NCBI GenBank assembly: GCA_046233135.1
Contig: JBJXHN010000002.1
Coordinates: 186,001 to 250,000, forward strand
Origin: JBJXHN01 sp046233135
Lineage (GTDB): Bacteria > Pseudomonadota > Alphaproteobacteria > Rhodospirillales > Rhodospirillaceae
Length of the DNA: 64,000 bases
Direction of reading: 5' to 3'
Of the stretch, positions 1 through 8,488 are shown one piece after another. The notes under the pieces were generated by a model. It did no database searches. It was given only the letters and a program-made list of their open reading frames with translations, and had not been told where the DNA came from. How positions within the stretch are numbered: the stretch's first letter is position 1; the number at the start of each line of letters is the position of its first letter. The position numbers were made by a program, and so were the translations under genes.

Positions 1-984
1 GGCGATCAGGACGTTGCGCACGAAACGGCTGCGCCGGATGCGCTTGATCGGGCTGCCGGAAAACACCATCCGGAAATCCGCGTCGTCCAAGGCGGACAGG
101 TCGGCCAGGCGCGGGGCGGTCAGCTCTGCCCGGGGCAGGAAGGCCGGTTCGGCGGTGGGACGGGCGAAGCGGTTCCAGGGACAGACGGCCAGACAGTCGT
201 CGCAGCCATAGATCCGGTTGCCCATCAGTGGCCGCAGGGCGCGTGGAATGGGGCCTGGATGTTCGATGGTCAGATAGCTGACGCAGCGCCGGGCGTCGAT
301 TCGATAGGGCGCGGGCAGTGCCCCGGTCGGGCAGCTGTCCAGGCAGCGGCGGCAGGATCCGCAGTGATCGCTTTCCGGGGAGTCGGGGGGCAGAGCCAGG
401 GTGGTCAGGATCTCGGCCAGGAACAGCCAGGAACCTTCGCTGCGGCTGACCAGATTGGTGTGCTTTCCCTGCCATCCCAGGCCGGCGGCCTGGGCCAAGG
501 GCTTTTCCATCACCGGTGCGGTGTCGACGAACACCTTGACCTCCGGCCGTCCGCCGGACGAAGGGGAGTCGGCCCGGCTGACCAGCCATTGGGCGAGCAT
601 CTTGGCCCGGCCCTTGGCCACGTCATGGTAGTCGCGATTGCGGGCATAGGTGCTGATCGCCCCCCGGTCGGGGTGGCCGAGCAGGATCCGGGGATCTCCC
701 TTGGGCGCATAGGACAGGCCGAGCGCGATGACGGTCACCGCATCGGGCCACATTGCCCGGGGATCGCCGCGCCGGGCTTCGGTTTCGGCCATCCAGCCCA
801 TGGCGCCATGCCTGCCCTCGGCCAGATAACCGGCAAGGTCCCGGCGCTTTTCGTCGGGCAGGATGGCCCGGGCAACGGCGCAGGTGGTGAAGCCCAGGGC
901 GCGGGCCTGCGCCTTCAGGGCCTGCCTGAAGGCGTCGGGATCGGCCGGGGACGGAGCGGGGGCGGGGGACGGGGCGGCGCACAT
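1..984 (-). CDS. queG: Epoxyqueuosine reductase QueG (3' end cut by window edge)
   Basis: QueG is the cobalamin- and iron-sulfur-dependent enzyme that reduces epoxyqueuosine to queuosine in tRNA, the last step of queuosine synthesis. The frame is open from the ATG at 984 to base 1 (328 codons), so the C-terminus lies outside the window. The translation shows the QueG core, with the ferredoxin-type cluster pattern CGSCRRCLDSCPTGA near residue 205 and a second Cys set, GCDDCLAVCPWN, near residue 255. It starts 5 bases after the tgt stop, making it third in a queA-tgt-queG run. The family uses cobalamin, which fits the corrinoid uptake genes elsewhere in the window. The identification is secure; only the truncation limits it. 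Confidence 0.93.
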   Translation of the reverse strand, partial: MCAAPSPAPAPSPADPDAFRQALKAQARALGFTTCAVARAILPDEKRRDLAGYLAEGRHGAMGWMAETEARRGDPRAMWPDAVTVIALGLSYAPKGDPRILLGHPDRGAISTYARNRDYHDVAKGRAKMLAQWLVSRADSPSSGGRPEVKVFVDTAPVMEKPLAQAAGLGWQGKHTNLVSRSEGSWLFLAEILTTLALPPDSPESDHCGSCRRCLDSCPTGALPAPYRIDARRCVSYLTIEHPGPIPRALRPLMGNRIYGCDDCLAVCPWNRFARPTAEPAFLPRAELTAPRLADLSALDDADFRMVFSGSPIKRIRRSRFVRNVLIA

Positions 985-989
985 GGTCC

Positions 990-2131
<1,142 letters not shown>

Positions 2132-2135
<4 letters not shown>

Positions 2136-3184
2136 GGAGCGGTCACCGTGTCGTCTCGGCTGAGCAGGCTGGAATCGCCATAGGAATAGAAGCGGTAGCC
2201 GGTGCGGATGGCATGGGCATAGGCGGCCTGCATGCGCTCCAGTCCGGCAAAGGCGCTGACCAGCATGAACAGCGTGGAGCGCGGCAGGTGGAAATTGGTC
2301 ATCAGCCGGTCCACCGCACGGAAGCGGTAGCCGGGGGTGATGAAGATATCGGTCTCCCCGGTGAACGGCGGGATGCGGCCATCGGGCCGCGCCGCGCTTT
2401 CCAGCAGGCGCAACGAGGTGGTACCGACGCTGACCACCTTGCCCCCGGCGGCCCGGGCGGCGTTCAGGGTGTCGGCGGCATCGGCCGTGATCTCGCCGAT
2501 TTCCGCATGCATGCGATGATCGCGGGTGTCGTCCACCTTGACCGGCAGAAAGGTGCCCGCGCCCACATGCAGGGTCACCATCACCCGTGCGATGCCCCGC
2601 GCCTCCAGCGCCTTGAACAGGGCCGGGGTGAAATGCAGCCCGGCGGTGGGGGCGGCCACGGCGCCGTCGGCGCGGGCATAGACGGTCTGATAGTCGTGGC
2701 GGTCCCGGCCGTCGTCCGCCCGCTTGATATAGGGCGGCAGGGGCATGTGGCCGTGGGCTTCCAGGGCGCGCATCAGGTCGGCCCCGCCCCGGTCGAAGGT
2801 CAGCACCGCCTCGCCGCCCTCTCCCCGGTCGCGCACGGTGGCGGTGAAGCCCTCGGCAAACAGGATGGTGGTGCCGGGCTTCAGCTTGCGGGCCGGGCGG
2901 CCGAAAACATGCCAGGAGTCTGCGCCCGCGCGCTTGTGCAGGGTGACCTCGATCTTGCCGTCGCCGATGGTGCCGGCCAGGCGGGCGGGGATGACGCGGG
3001 TGTCGTTGAACACCAACACATCCCCCGGCGCCAGCAGCCCGGGCAGGTCGCGCACGCCCAGATCCGTCAGGTCCCCCGTCCCGTCCAGACCGACCCGCAA
3101 CAGACGCGAGGAGTCGCGGGGGTCGGCCGGGCGGATGGCGATGGCCTCCGGCGGCAGGGTGAAGTCGAACAGGTCGACGCGCAT
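2132..3184 (-). CDS. queA: tRNA preQ1(34) S-adenosylmethionine ribosyltransferase-isomerase
   Basis: QueA transfers and isomerises the ribosyl group of S-adenosylmethionine onto preQ1 already in tRNA, giving epoxyqueuosine. The 350-residue protein is typical in length and opens with the family N-terminus (MRVDLFDFTLPPE). It also has FNDTRVIPARL near residue 58, AAPTAGLHFT near residue 177, GTFLPVK near residue 211 and TNFHLPRSTL near residue 294. It is the first gene of the queA-tgt-queG run and overlaps tgt by 4 bases. Upstream, around 3190-3205, there is only a short palindrome (TATCC...GGATA). I see no preQ1 riboswitch ahead of this cluster, unlike queC. Confidence 0.97.
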
Positions 3185-3430
3185 GAAAAGGCTATCCTAT
3201 CGGATAAGGAGACGGAGTCGGGTGGCCGCCGGACAGGCGGTGCCCTCCGGTCTGCGGGGTATAGTCCCATTTCGGTTGCGGTTTTTCTGGCCTTCTTCGG
3301 GCTGCCTGTGCTTTACCAATGCATGGACGGGTGTGGAAAGGGGAAAAGACCGCCACAGACCGTTTCATGCCTGCCAATGATCGTGTCTTGGGAGGACGCG
3401 GCCTGGACCTTTGAGGGAAAGGACTGGCTC

Positions 3431-3907
3431 ATGGCCATCTCTGACGATACGCCTCTGACCGGGGTGCTTGCCGGTCATCCGTTCCTGCATGGCCTGCCCG
3501 ACGACTTGCTGGAGGTGCTGGCCGCCGCATCCCGGATCGACCGCTTCGAGTCCGGCAGCACCATTCTGGCCGAAGGGACCGGGGCGGATGCCTTCTACCT
3601 GATCCTGGACGGTGCGGTTGCGGTGGAAGTTCGCCACGGGTTGGGGCGGCCGAAAGTTATTGAAAGTTTGATGGATGGCGACATGCTGGGTTGGTCCTGG
3701 CTGATCCCGCCCTATATGTGGGCTTTCGACGCCAGCGCGCGGACTCCGGTCCGGGCCGTGGTTGTCGATGCCAAGGCCATCCGCGAACGGATGGAAACGG
3801 ACGATCGACTGGCGCACGCACTGTTCGCCCGGGTGCTGCCGGTGATGGCCAACCGGCTGCGGGCGGCCCGTCTGGAAGTGCTGACCCGCGATCCGGGAGT
3901 GGCCTGA
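3431..3907 (+). CDS. Cyclic nucleotide-binding domain protein without a DNA-binding domain
   Basis: The 158-residue protein is a single Crp/Fnr-type cyclic-nucleotide-binding beta-roll. It carries the glycine-rich core (FESGSTILAEGT near residue 38, then AFYLILDGAVAVEV) and nothing after the C-helix that could be a helix-turn-helix. I chose the ATG at 3431 because GAGGGAAAGGA sits just upstream; an in-frame ATG at 3377 would add 18 residues. The frame stays open far upstream only because of high GC. The protein probably acts as a regulatory partner rather than a transcription factor. The canonical phosphate-binding RxA arginine is not obvious, so ligand binding is uncertain. A GC-rich hairpin follows at 3931-3962. 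Confidence 0.75.
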   Translation: MAISDDTPLTGVLAGHPFLHGLPDDLLEVLAAASRIDRFESGSTILAEGTGADAFYLILDGAVAVEVRHGLGRPKVIESLMDGDMLGWSWLIPPYMWAFDASARTPVRAVVVDAKAIRERMETDDRLAHALFARVLPVMANRLRAARLEVLTRDPGVA

Positions 3908-3930
3908 CCCGTCGTTCGGGAACTTTCCCT

Positions 3931-3962
3931 GCCGGCGGCCGTTCTGGGAAACGGCGGCCGGC
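3931..3962 (+). terminator. GC-rich hairpin after the cyclic-nucleotide-binding gene
   Basis: A 13-bp near-perfect stem (GCCGGCGGCCGTT with one mismatch) closes a 6-base loop 23 bases after the stop codon. No T-run follows, so it may be a weak terminator or an mRNA 3'-end stabiliser. Confidence 0.4.
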
Positions 3963-4000
3963 GCGGTGTGGCGTGATGTGGTGGGTGCAAGGGAGCCTGG

Positions 4001-4519
4001 ATGAGCTGGATCTTGCGCAAGCTCGATAGCCTGGCCGGCGGCGTTCTCGCGGCGGCGGGTGGGATGGTGACCTCGCAGTCCCTGGCCTTCGTGCAGCAGT
4101 ATCTGCAGCGCTTGGGCGGGCATCTGGACGAGGCCCGCCTGAACCTGCGCATCATCCTGGAAAATGCCGAGGTGCCGTCCGCCGGTCCGGCGCCCGAGGC
4201 GATGCGTCCCATTGTCGAAACCACCCAGGCCCGTCTCGCCCATCTTCAGGAAGCCCACGACGCCATCGCCACCGCCGATCTGTGGCATCGGCCGTTCGTG
4301 TTCCTGAACCATGCGGACTGGGCCATCGCCCGGGCGACGGCGGACCGCTTCCAGCCCGCCATACCCATCGATCTTCACAGCCTGGTGTTCACGCTGGGGG
4401 GCGTGGTGCTGGCGCTGATTCTGTGGGAGATACTCAAGCTGCCCTTTTCGTTCGGCTTGCCGCGCAGCCGTCATCGCCGACGCATCTTCCAATCGGGACC
4501 CGGGGCGCCCACTTCCTAG
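4001..4519 (+). CDS. DUF2937-type small membrane protein
   Basis: The 172-residue protein resembles DUF2937 proteins, a family without known function. It begins with an amphipathic/hydrophobic segment (LAGGVLAAAGGMV, residues 11-23) followed by FVQQYLQRLGGHLDEA, the recognisable family signature. A charged, helical middle follows, then a strong membrane span near residues 128-148 (LVFTLGGVVLALILWEIL) and a basic tail. This suggests an inner-membrane protein with one or two spans. It is 93 bases after the cyclic-nucleotide-binding gene and 75 bases before the ThDP enzyme gene, so it may belong to either unit. The family assignment is from remembered sequence pattern only. Confidence 0.7.
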   Translation: MSWILRKLDSLAGGVLAAAGGMVTSQSLAFVQQYLQRLGGHLDEARLNLRIILENAEVPSAGPAPEAMRPIVETTQARLAHLQEAHDAIATADLWHRPFVFLNHADWAIARATADRFQPAIPIDLHSLVFTLGGVVLALILWEILKLPFSFGLPRSRHRRRIFQSGPGAPTS

Positions 4520-4594
4520 TTTTTCGGGTTTCTTCTAAGGTGTTGTGGGCCGATTCGGCGCCACTCGTCCCCCTCTTGAACCGGTTCTTCCCCC

Positions 4595-6286
4595 ATGTCC
4601 TTTTTCGCATCCGACATTTCGCCGCGCACAGGCGGTGCTCTGCTGGCCGACAGCCTGATTGCCCTGGGCGCCGAGACGATCTTTTGCGTGCCCGGCGAAA
4701 GCTATCTGGCCTTTCTGGACGCCGCCTATGACCGCAAGGCCGATCTGCGGCTGGTGGTCTGCCGGCAGGAAGGCGGGGCGGCCTATATGGCCGAAGCCCA
4801 CGGCAAGATGACCGGGCGGCCGGGGATCTGCTTCGTCACCCGGGGGCCGGGATCCTGCAACGCCAGCATCGGCGTTCACACCGCCTTCCAGGACGGCACG
4901 CCCATGCTGCTGCTGATCGGTCAGGTGGGGCGCGATTTCCTGGGGCGGGAAGCATTTCAGGAAGTCGACCAGGTGGCCTTCTACCGCCCCTTGGCCAAAT
5001 GGGCGGAGCAGGTGACCGACGCCGCCCGCCTGCCCGAGATGGTGGCCCGTGCCTGGGCCGCCGCCACCAGCGGCCGGCCGGGGCCGGCGGTGCTGGTGCT
5101 GCCGGAAGATGTGCTGCGCGAAACCGCCATGGCGCTGGAGCCGTCGCCCCACGAAAGCCCTCGTCCGGCGCCCGAACCGTCGGCGCTGACCGCCCTGGCG
5201 ACCTTGCTGCAAGAGGCCGAGCGGCCGCTGGCGGTGGTCGGGGGCAGCACCTGGACGCCGCTCGCCGCCCGCCTGTTCGCCGACTGGGCCGATGCCTCCG
5301 GTCTGCCGGTGGCCGCCGATTTCCGCTGCCAGGATATCGTCGACAACGACCGGGCCTGCTATGTGGGCGAATTGGGCACTTCGGTGGCGCCAGGCCTGGC
5401 CCAGCGGGTGCGCGAGGCCGACCTGATCCTGGCCGTCGGCAGCCGGCTGGGCGAGATGGCCACCCAGGGCTACAGTCTGATCGAAAGTCCCCGTCCGCGC
5501 CAGCGCCTGATCCATGTCTTCCCCGCCGCCGAGGAAATCGGCCGGGTGTTCGCGCCGGCGCTGGGCATCGTCTCGGCCATGGAACCCTTCGCTCAGGCCC
5601 TGCACGACCGCCTGCCGGTGGACGAGGGCTTGCGGGAAACCTGGGCCGATTGGGCGGGCGCCTGCCGTGCGGCCTGGGAAGAGAACCTGGCGCCCGATCC
5701 CTGCCCCGGGGCGGTGGACATGGGTCAGGTGATGGCGATGATCGAAGCCCGCCTGCCGGCGGATGCCATCCTGACCACCGGGGCCGGCAACTATTCGGGT
5801 TGGTCTCAGCGCTTTCATCGCTTCCACCGCTATCCGTCACAGATCGCACCGCGCAACGGCTCCATGGGCTATGGGGTCCCTGCCGCCATCGCGGCCAAGA
5901 TGGTCGCGCCGGACCGCACGGTGATCTCGTTCAGCGGCGACGGCTGCTTCCTGATGAACGGCCAGGAACTGGCAACGGCGGTAGCCGAGGCCCTGCCGAT
6001 CATCTTCCTGGTGATCAACAATGGCATGTACGGCACCATCCGCATGCATCAGGAAAAGGCCTATCCCGGGCGGGTCAGCGGCACCAGGCTGCCCAATCCG
6101 GACTTTGCCGCCCTGGCCCGCGCCCATGGTGCCATGGGGCTGACCGTCACCCGGACCGAGGAATTCGGCCCGGTGTTCGACACGGCGCTGGCCTGCGCCG
6201 ACGGACCGGTGCTGATCGAAATCCACCTGGATCCCCAGGCGATTTCCACCCGCACCACGCTGAATGCCCTGAAGCAGCGGCGCTAG
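4595..6286 (+). CDS. Thiamine diphosphate enzyme, acetolactate-synthase-like
   Basis: The 563-residue protein has the three-domain layout of the acetolactate synthase/benzoylformate decarboxylase superfamily. The N-terminal domain has the cofactor-activating glutamate (E59 in CRQEGGAAYMAEA). The central domain is NAD/FAD-like, and the C-terminal domain has the ThDP/Mg motif from SGDGCF near residue 447 to INN about 28 residues later. It lacks clear acetolactate synthase catalytic-subunit signatures, and no small regulatory subunit gene is adjacent, so branched-chain amino acid synthesis is unlikely. Substrate is unknown. Two inverted repeats separate it from amaB on the same strand, so a shared catabolic role is possible but not shown. 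Confidence 0.85.
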   Translation: MSFFASDISPRTGGALLADSLIALGAETIFCVPGESYLAFLDAAYDRKADLRLVVCRQEGGAAYMAEAHGKMTGRPGICFVTRGPGSCNASIGVHTAFQDGTPMLLLIGQVGRDFLGREAFQEVDQVAFYRPLAKWAEQVTDAARLPEMVARAWAAATSGRPGPAVLVLPEDVLRETAMALEPSPHESPRPAPEPSALTALATLLQEAERPLAVVGGSTWTPLAARLFADWADASGLPVAADFRCQDIVDNDRACYVGELGTSVAPGLAQRVREADLILAVGSRLGEMATQGYSLIESPRPRQRLIHVFPAAEEIGRVFAPALGIVSAMEPFAQALHDRLPVDEGLRETWADWAGACRAAWEENLAPDPCPGAVDMGQVMAMIEARLPADAILTTGAGNYSGWSQRFHRFHRYPSQIAPRNGSMGYGVPAAIAAKMVAPDRTVISFSGDGCFLMNGQELATAVAEALPIIFLVINNGMYGTIRMHQEKAYPGRVSGTRLPNPDFAALARAHGAMGLTVTRTEEFGPVFDTALACADGPVLIEIHLDPQAISTRTTLNALKQRR

Positions 6287-6335
6287 TGCATCGACCCAAA
6301 CGACGGCGCCAGCCGCCGTTTGGAAAGTTGATGCA
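6287..6335. repeat. Imperfect inverted repeat after the ThDP enzyme gene
   Basis: Arms TGCATCGAC-CCAAACG and its counterpart CGTTTGGAAAGTTGATGCA fold into one hairpin directly after the TAG stop (6284-6286). It has no T-run and looks more like a dispersed intergenic palindrome than a terminator. Confidence 0.6.
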
Positions 6336-6346
6336 TCACCAAGGTC

Positions 6347-6391
6347 CTAGTGCACTGACCGCTGAATCATCTGAATGAGTCAGTGCACTAG
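6347..6391. repeat. Perfect 13-bp inverted repeat upstream of amaB
   Basis: The arms CTAGTGCACTGAC (6347-6359) and GTCAGTGCACTAG (6379-6391) are exact reverse complements around a 19-base centre that is itself partly symmetric (TCAT-CTG-AATGA). It lies 95 bases before the amaB start. It could be an operator or a repeat-family member; it shares TAGTGCA with the neighbouring palindrome at 6287. Confidence 0.7.
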
Positions 6392-6485
6392 AAGCGCGGC
6401 GTTCGAGCCGCTGCCTTGCGCTGCCGTCGCCTGCGGTAGAAGACAGACGCCCGAATCCTATCCCCCGCCTGGAGTTTCCTTCGCC

Positions 6486-8015
6486 ATGGACAGCCAATTC
6501 CGCGCCACCGCCGCTGACCTTCTTGCCGCCATGGGGGTGCCCGCCGCCGCCCTGTCCGGCGGCGATCTGGTGGTGACCTCGCCCATCGACGGCGGGGCTC
6601 TTGCCGAGGTCGCCTCCCTGCAGGCCGAAGCCGTGCCGGCCGTGGTAACCGGGGCCGAGGCCGCCTTCCGCGCCTGGCGCACGGTCCCCGCCCCGGTGCG
6701 TGGCGAACTGGTGCGGCGTCTGGGCGAGCAATTGCGGCAGCACAAGGACGCGCTGGGGCGCCTGGTTTCCATCGAGGCCGGCAAGATCCTCTCCGAAGGC
6801 CTGGGCGAGGTGCAGGAGATGATCGACATCTGCGACTTCGCCGTCGGCCTGTCCCGCCAGCTCTATGGCCTGACCATCGCCAGCGAGCGGGCCGGGCACC
6901 GCATGATGGAAACCTGGCATCCGCTGGGGGTGGTGGGGGTGATCTCCGCCTTCAACTTCCCCGTGGCGGTGTGGTCGTGGAACGCCACCCTGGCCCTGGT
7001 CTGCGGCAACAGCGTGGTGTGGAAGCCGTCCGAAATGACACCGCTGGCGGCCCTGGCCTGCCAGGCCCTGCTGGCCCGCGCCGCCGAAGGAATGGATCCG
7101 CAGGTGCCCGCCGGCCTGGTGCAGGTGGTGATCGGTGATGGTGCGGTGGGAGCGGCGCTGGCCGGGGATCCCCGGGTGCCGCTGGTCAGTGCCACCGGCT
7201 CCACGGCCATGGGCAAGCGGGTGGCGCCGGTGGTGGCGGCGCGGCTGGGCCGCTGCCTGCTGGAGCTTGGGGGCAACAATGCCGCCATCGTCGCGCCCTC
7301 TGCGGATCTGGATCTGGCCGTCCGGGGGATCGTCTTCTCGGCAGCCGGCACCGCCGGCCAGCGTTGCACCACCCTGCGCCGGGTGATCGTTCATGAAAGC
7401 CTGCGTGCCGACCTGGTGGCGCGCATCGCCACCGCCTACGACAGCATTTCCGTGGGCAGCCCGCTTGACGCCGGCACCCTGGTGGGGCCGCTGATCCGTC
7501 CGTCGGCGGCGGAGCGCATGGATGCGGCCCTGGCGCAGGCGCGTGCGGACGGCGGTACCGTGCGCGGTGGTGCGGCGGTGACCGTGGCGGATTGCGAGGG
7601 AGGCGCCTATCGCCGGCCGGCGGTGGTGGACATGCCGGGCCAGACCGCCATTGTGGAGACGGAGACCTTCGCTCCCATCCTGTACGTGCTGGGCTACGAG
7701 ACTCTGGAGCAGGCGATTGCTTTGCAGAACGGGGTACCGCAGGGGCTGTCGTCGTCGATTTTCACCAACGATCTGCGGGAAGCGGAGCTGTTCCTGTCGG
7801 CGGTGGGCAGTGATTGCGGCATCGCCAACGTCAACATCGGCCCTAGCGGCGCCGAGATCGGCGGTGCTTTCGGCGGCGAGAAGGAAACCGGCGGCGGGCG
7901 CGAATCCGGCTCGGATGCCTGGAAGAGCTACATGCGCCGGGCGACCAACACCATCAACTACAGCGGTGCCCTGCCGCTTGCCCAGGGGGTCAAGTTCGAT
8001 CTGCCCGGGGCCTGA
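6486..8015 (+). CDS. amaB: L-aminoadipate-semialdehyde dehydrogenase (ALDH7 family)
   Basis: This NAD-dependent aldehyde dehydrogenase belongs to the ALDH7 group, which oxidises alpha-aminoadipic semialdehyde (in equilibrium with piperideine-6-carboxylate) in lysine catabolism. The 509-residue product contains SAFNFPVAVWSWN near residue 155, the catalytic glutamate in LELGGNNA near residue 260, and the catalytic cysteine in AGQRCTTLRR near residue 297. The ALDH7-specific C-terminal stretch GGAFGGEKETGGGRESG is near residue 460. I chose the ATG at 6486; the frame runs upstream to 6375 but that part is not family-like. No other lysine-degradation gene is visible nearby. The family is clear; the exact substrate is inferred. 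Confidence 0.88.
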   Translation: MDSQFRATAADLLAAMGVPAAALSGGDLVVTSPIDGGALAEVASLQAEAVPAVVTGAEAAFRAWRTVPAPVRGELVRRLGEQLRQHKDALGRLVSIEAGKILSEGLGEVQEMIDICDFAVGLSRQLYGLTIASERAGHRMMETWHPLGVVGVISAFNFPVAVWSWNATLALVCGNSVVWKPSEMTPLAALACQALLARAAEGMDPQVPAGLVQVVIGDGAVGAALAGDPRVPLVSATGSTAMGKRVAPVVAARLGRCLLELGGNNAAIVAPSADLDLAVRGIVFSAAGTAGQRCTTLRRVIVHESLRADLVARIATAYDSISVGSPLDAGTLVGPLIRPSAAERMDAALAQARADGGTVRGGAAVTVADCEGGAYRRPAVVDMPGQTAIVETETFAPILYVLGYETLEQAIALQNGVPQGLSSSIFTNDLREAELFLSAVGSDCGIANVNIGPSGAEIGGAFGGEKETGGGRESGSDAWKSYMRRATNTINYSGALPLAQGVKFDLPGA

Positions 8016-8022
8016 GCACGCG

Positions 8023-8102
8023 CGGCTTCCACCCCTAAAGCATCGAGTGGACCGGAAAACCGGTGCCCACTTTTCCGCTCGATGCTGTAGGGGTGGAAGC
8101 CG
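8023..8102. repeat. Long palindrome of the alphaproteobacterial 'GGAAAACCGG' type
   Basis: Outer arms of 25 bases (8023-8047 and 8078-8102) match as reverse complements with one mismatch, around an inner part carrying CCGGAAAACCGG and ACTTTTCCG. Related elements occur at 30259-30308 and perhaps 51562-51598. The core resembles intergenic palindromes common in alphaproteobacteria (RIME-like). Confidence 0.75.
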
Positions 8103-8110
8103 ACAAAAGG

Positions 8111-8140
8111 AAAAGGGGTCCGATCTAGGACCCCTTTTTT
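8111..8140 (+). terminator. Rho-independent terminator after amaB
   Basis: An 11-bp stem AAAAGGGGTCC/GGACCCCTTTT with a 6-base loop ends in a run of six T. It follows the long palindrome and closes the amaB transcript. Confidence 0.88.
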
Positions 8141-8212
8141 GATGATGTCACGGTTCAGGCTGACGTTCCTTGGGGGAGGGCTTCACACCGAGTCCGTCTT
8201 GGAAGACGGAGG

Positions 8213-8347
8213 TCAGATGAAGAACAACGCCAGAGTCAGAAGGCCGGTGACGAGGGAGACACCAATCAGTTCCGCCGACCCATCCCCTTTCTGGCGTGGG
8301 GCGCGGGCGGCAGGATTATAGGTGTGACCCATGGATTGCGTTGCCAT
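8213..8347 (-). CDS. 44-residue membrane protein, unrecognised
   Basis: This small gene encodes 44 residues. Residues 1-24 are polar and basic (MATQSMGHTYNPAARAP near the start), and one hydrophobic span occupies about residues 27-44 (LIGVSLVTGLLTLALFFI), ending the protein. The ATG at 8347 is preceded by AAGGAG at a 6-base spacing, a near-perfect ribosome binding site and the main evidence that it is real. Its size and layout recall accessory subunits of respiratory or other membrane complexes, but I recognise no family. It is isolated between the amaB terminator and the glycosyltransferase gene, with its own upstream region. Confidence 0.65.
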   Translation of the reverse strand: MATQSMGHTYNPAARAPRQKGDGSAELIGVSLVTGLLTLALFFI

Positions 8348-8488
8348 TGTCTGTCTCCTTGTTAGAGTCAGAAGAAACGCTCAGGTCATAGACATGGGGA
8401 TGCTGCTCTTTGTTTGTCCAGGGGGGTGAAGAGAATAATCGGCTTGAAAAGCATGCAATTATTTCAGGGGATTATATTCTTCAAGGTA

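Noticed and set aside
3185..3430. preQ1 riboswitch ahead of queA
   Set aside because: Only a short TATCC/GGATA palindrome is present; neither the aptamer loop nor its A-rich tail can be found.
8139..8321. 60-codon plus-strand frame after the amaB terminator
   Set aside because: It begins inside the terminator, lacks a ribosome binding site and overlaps the better-supported 44-codon gene on the other strand.
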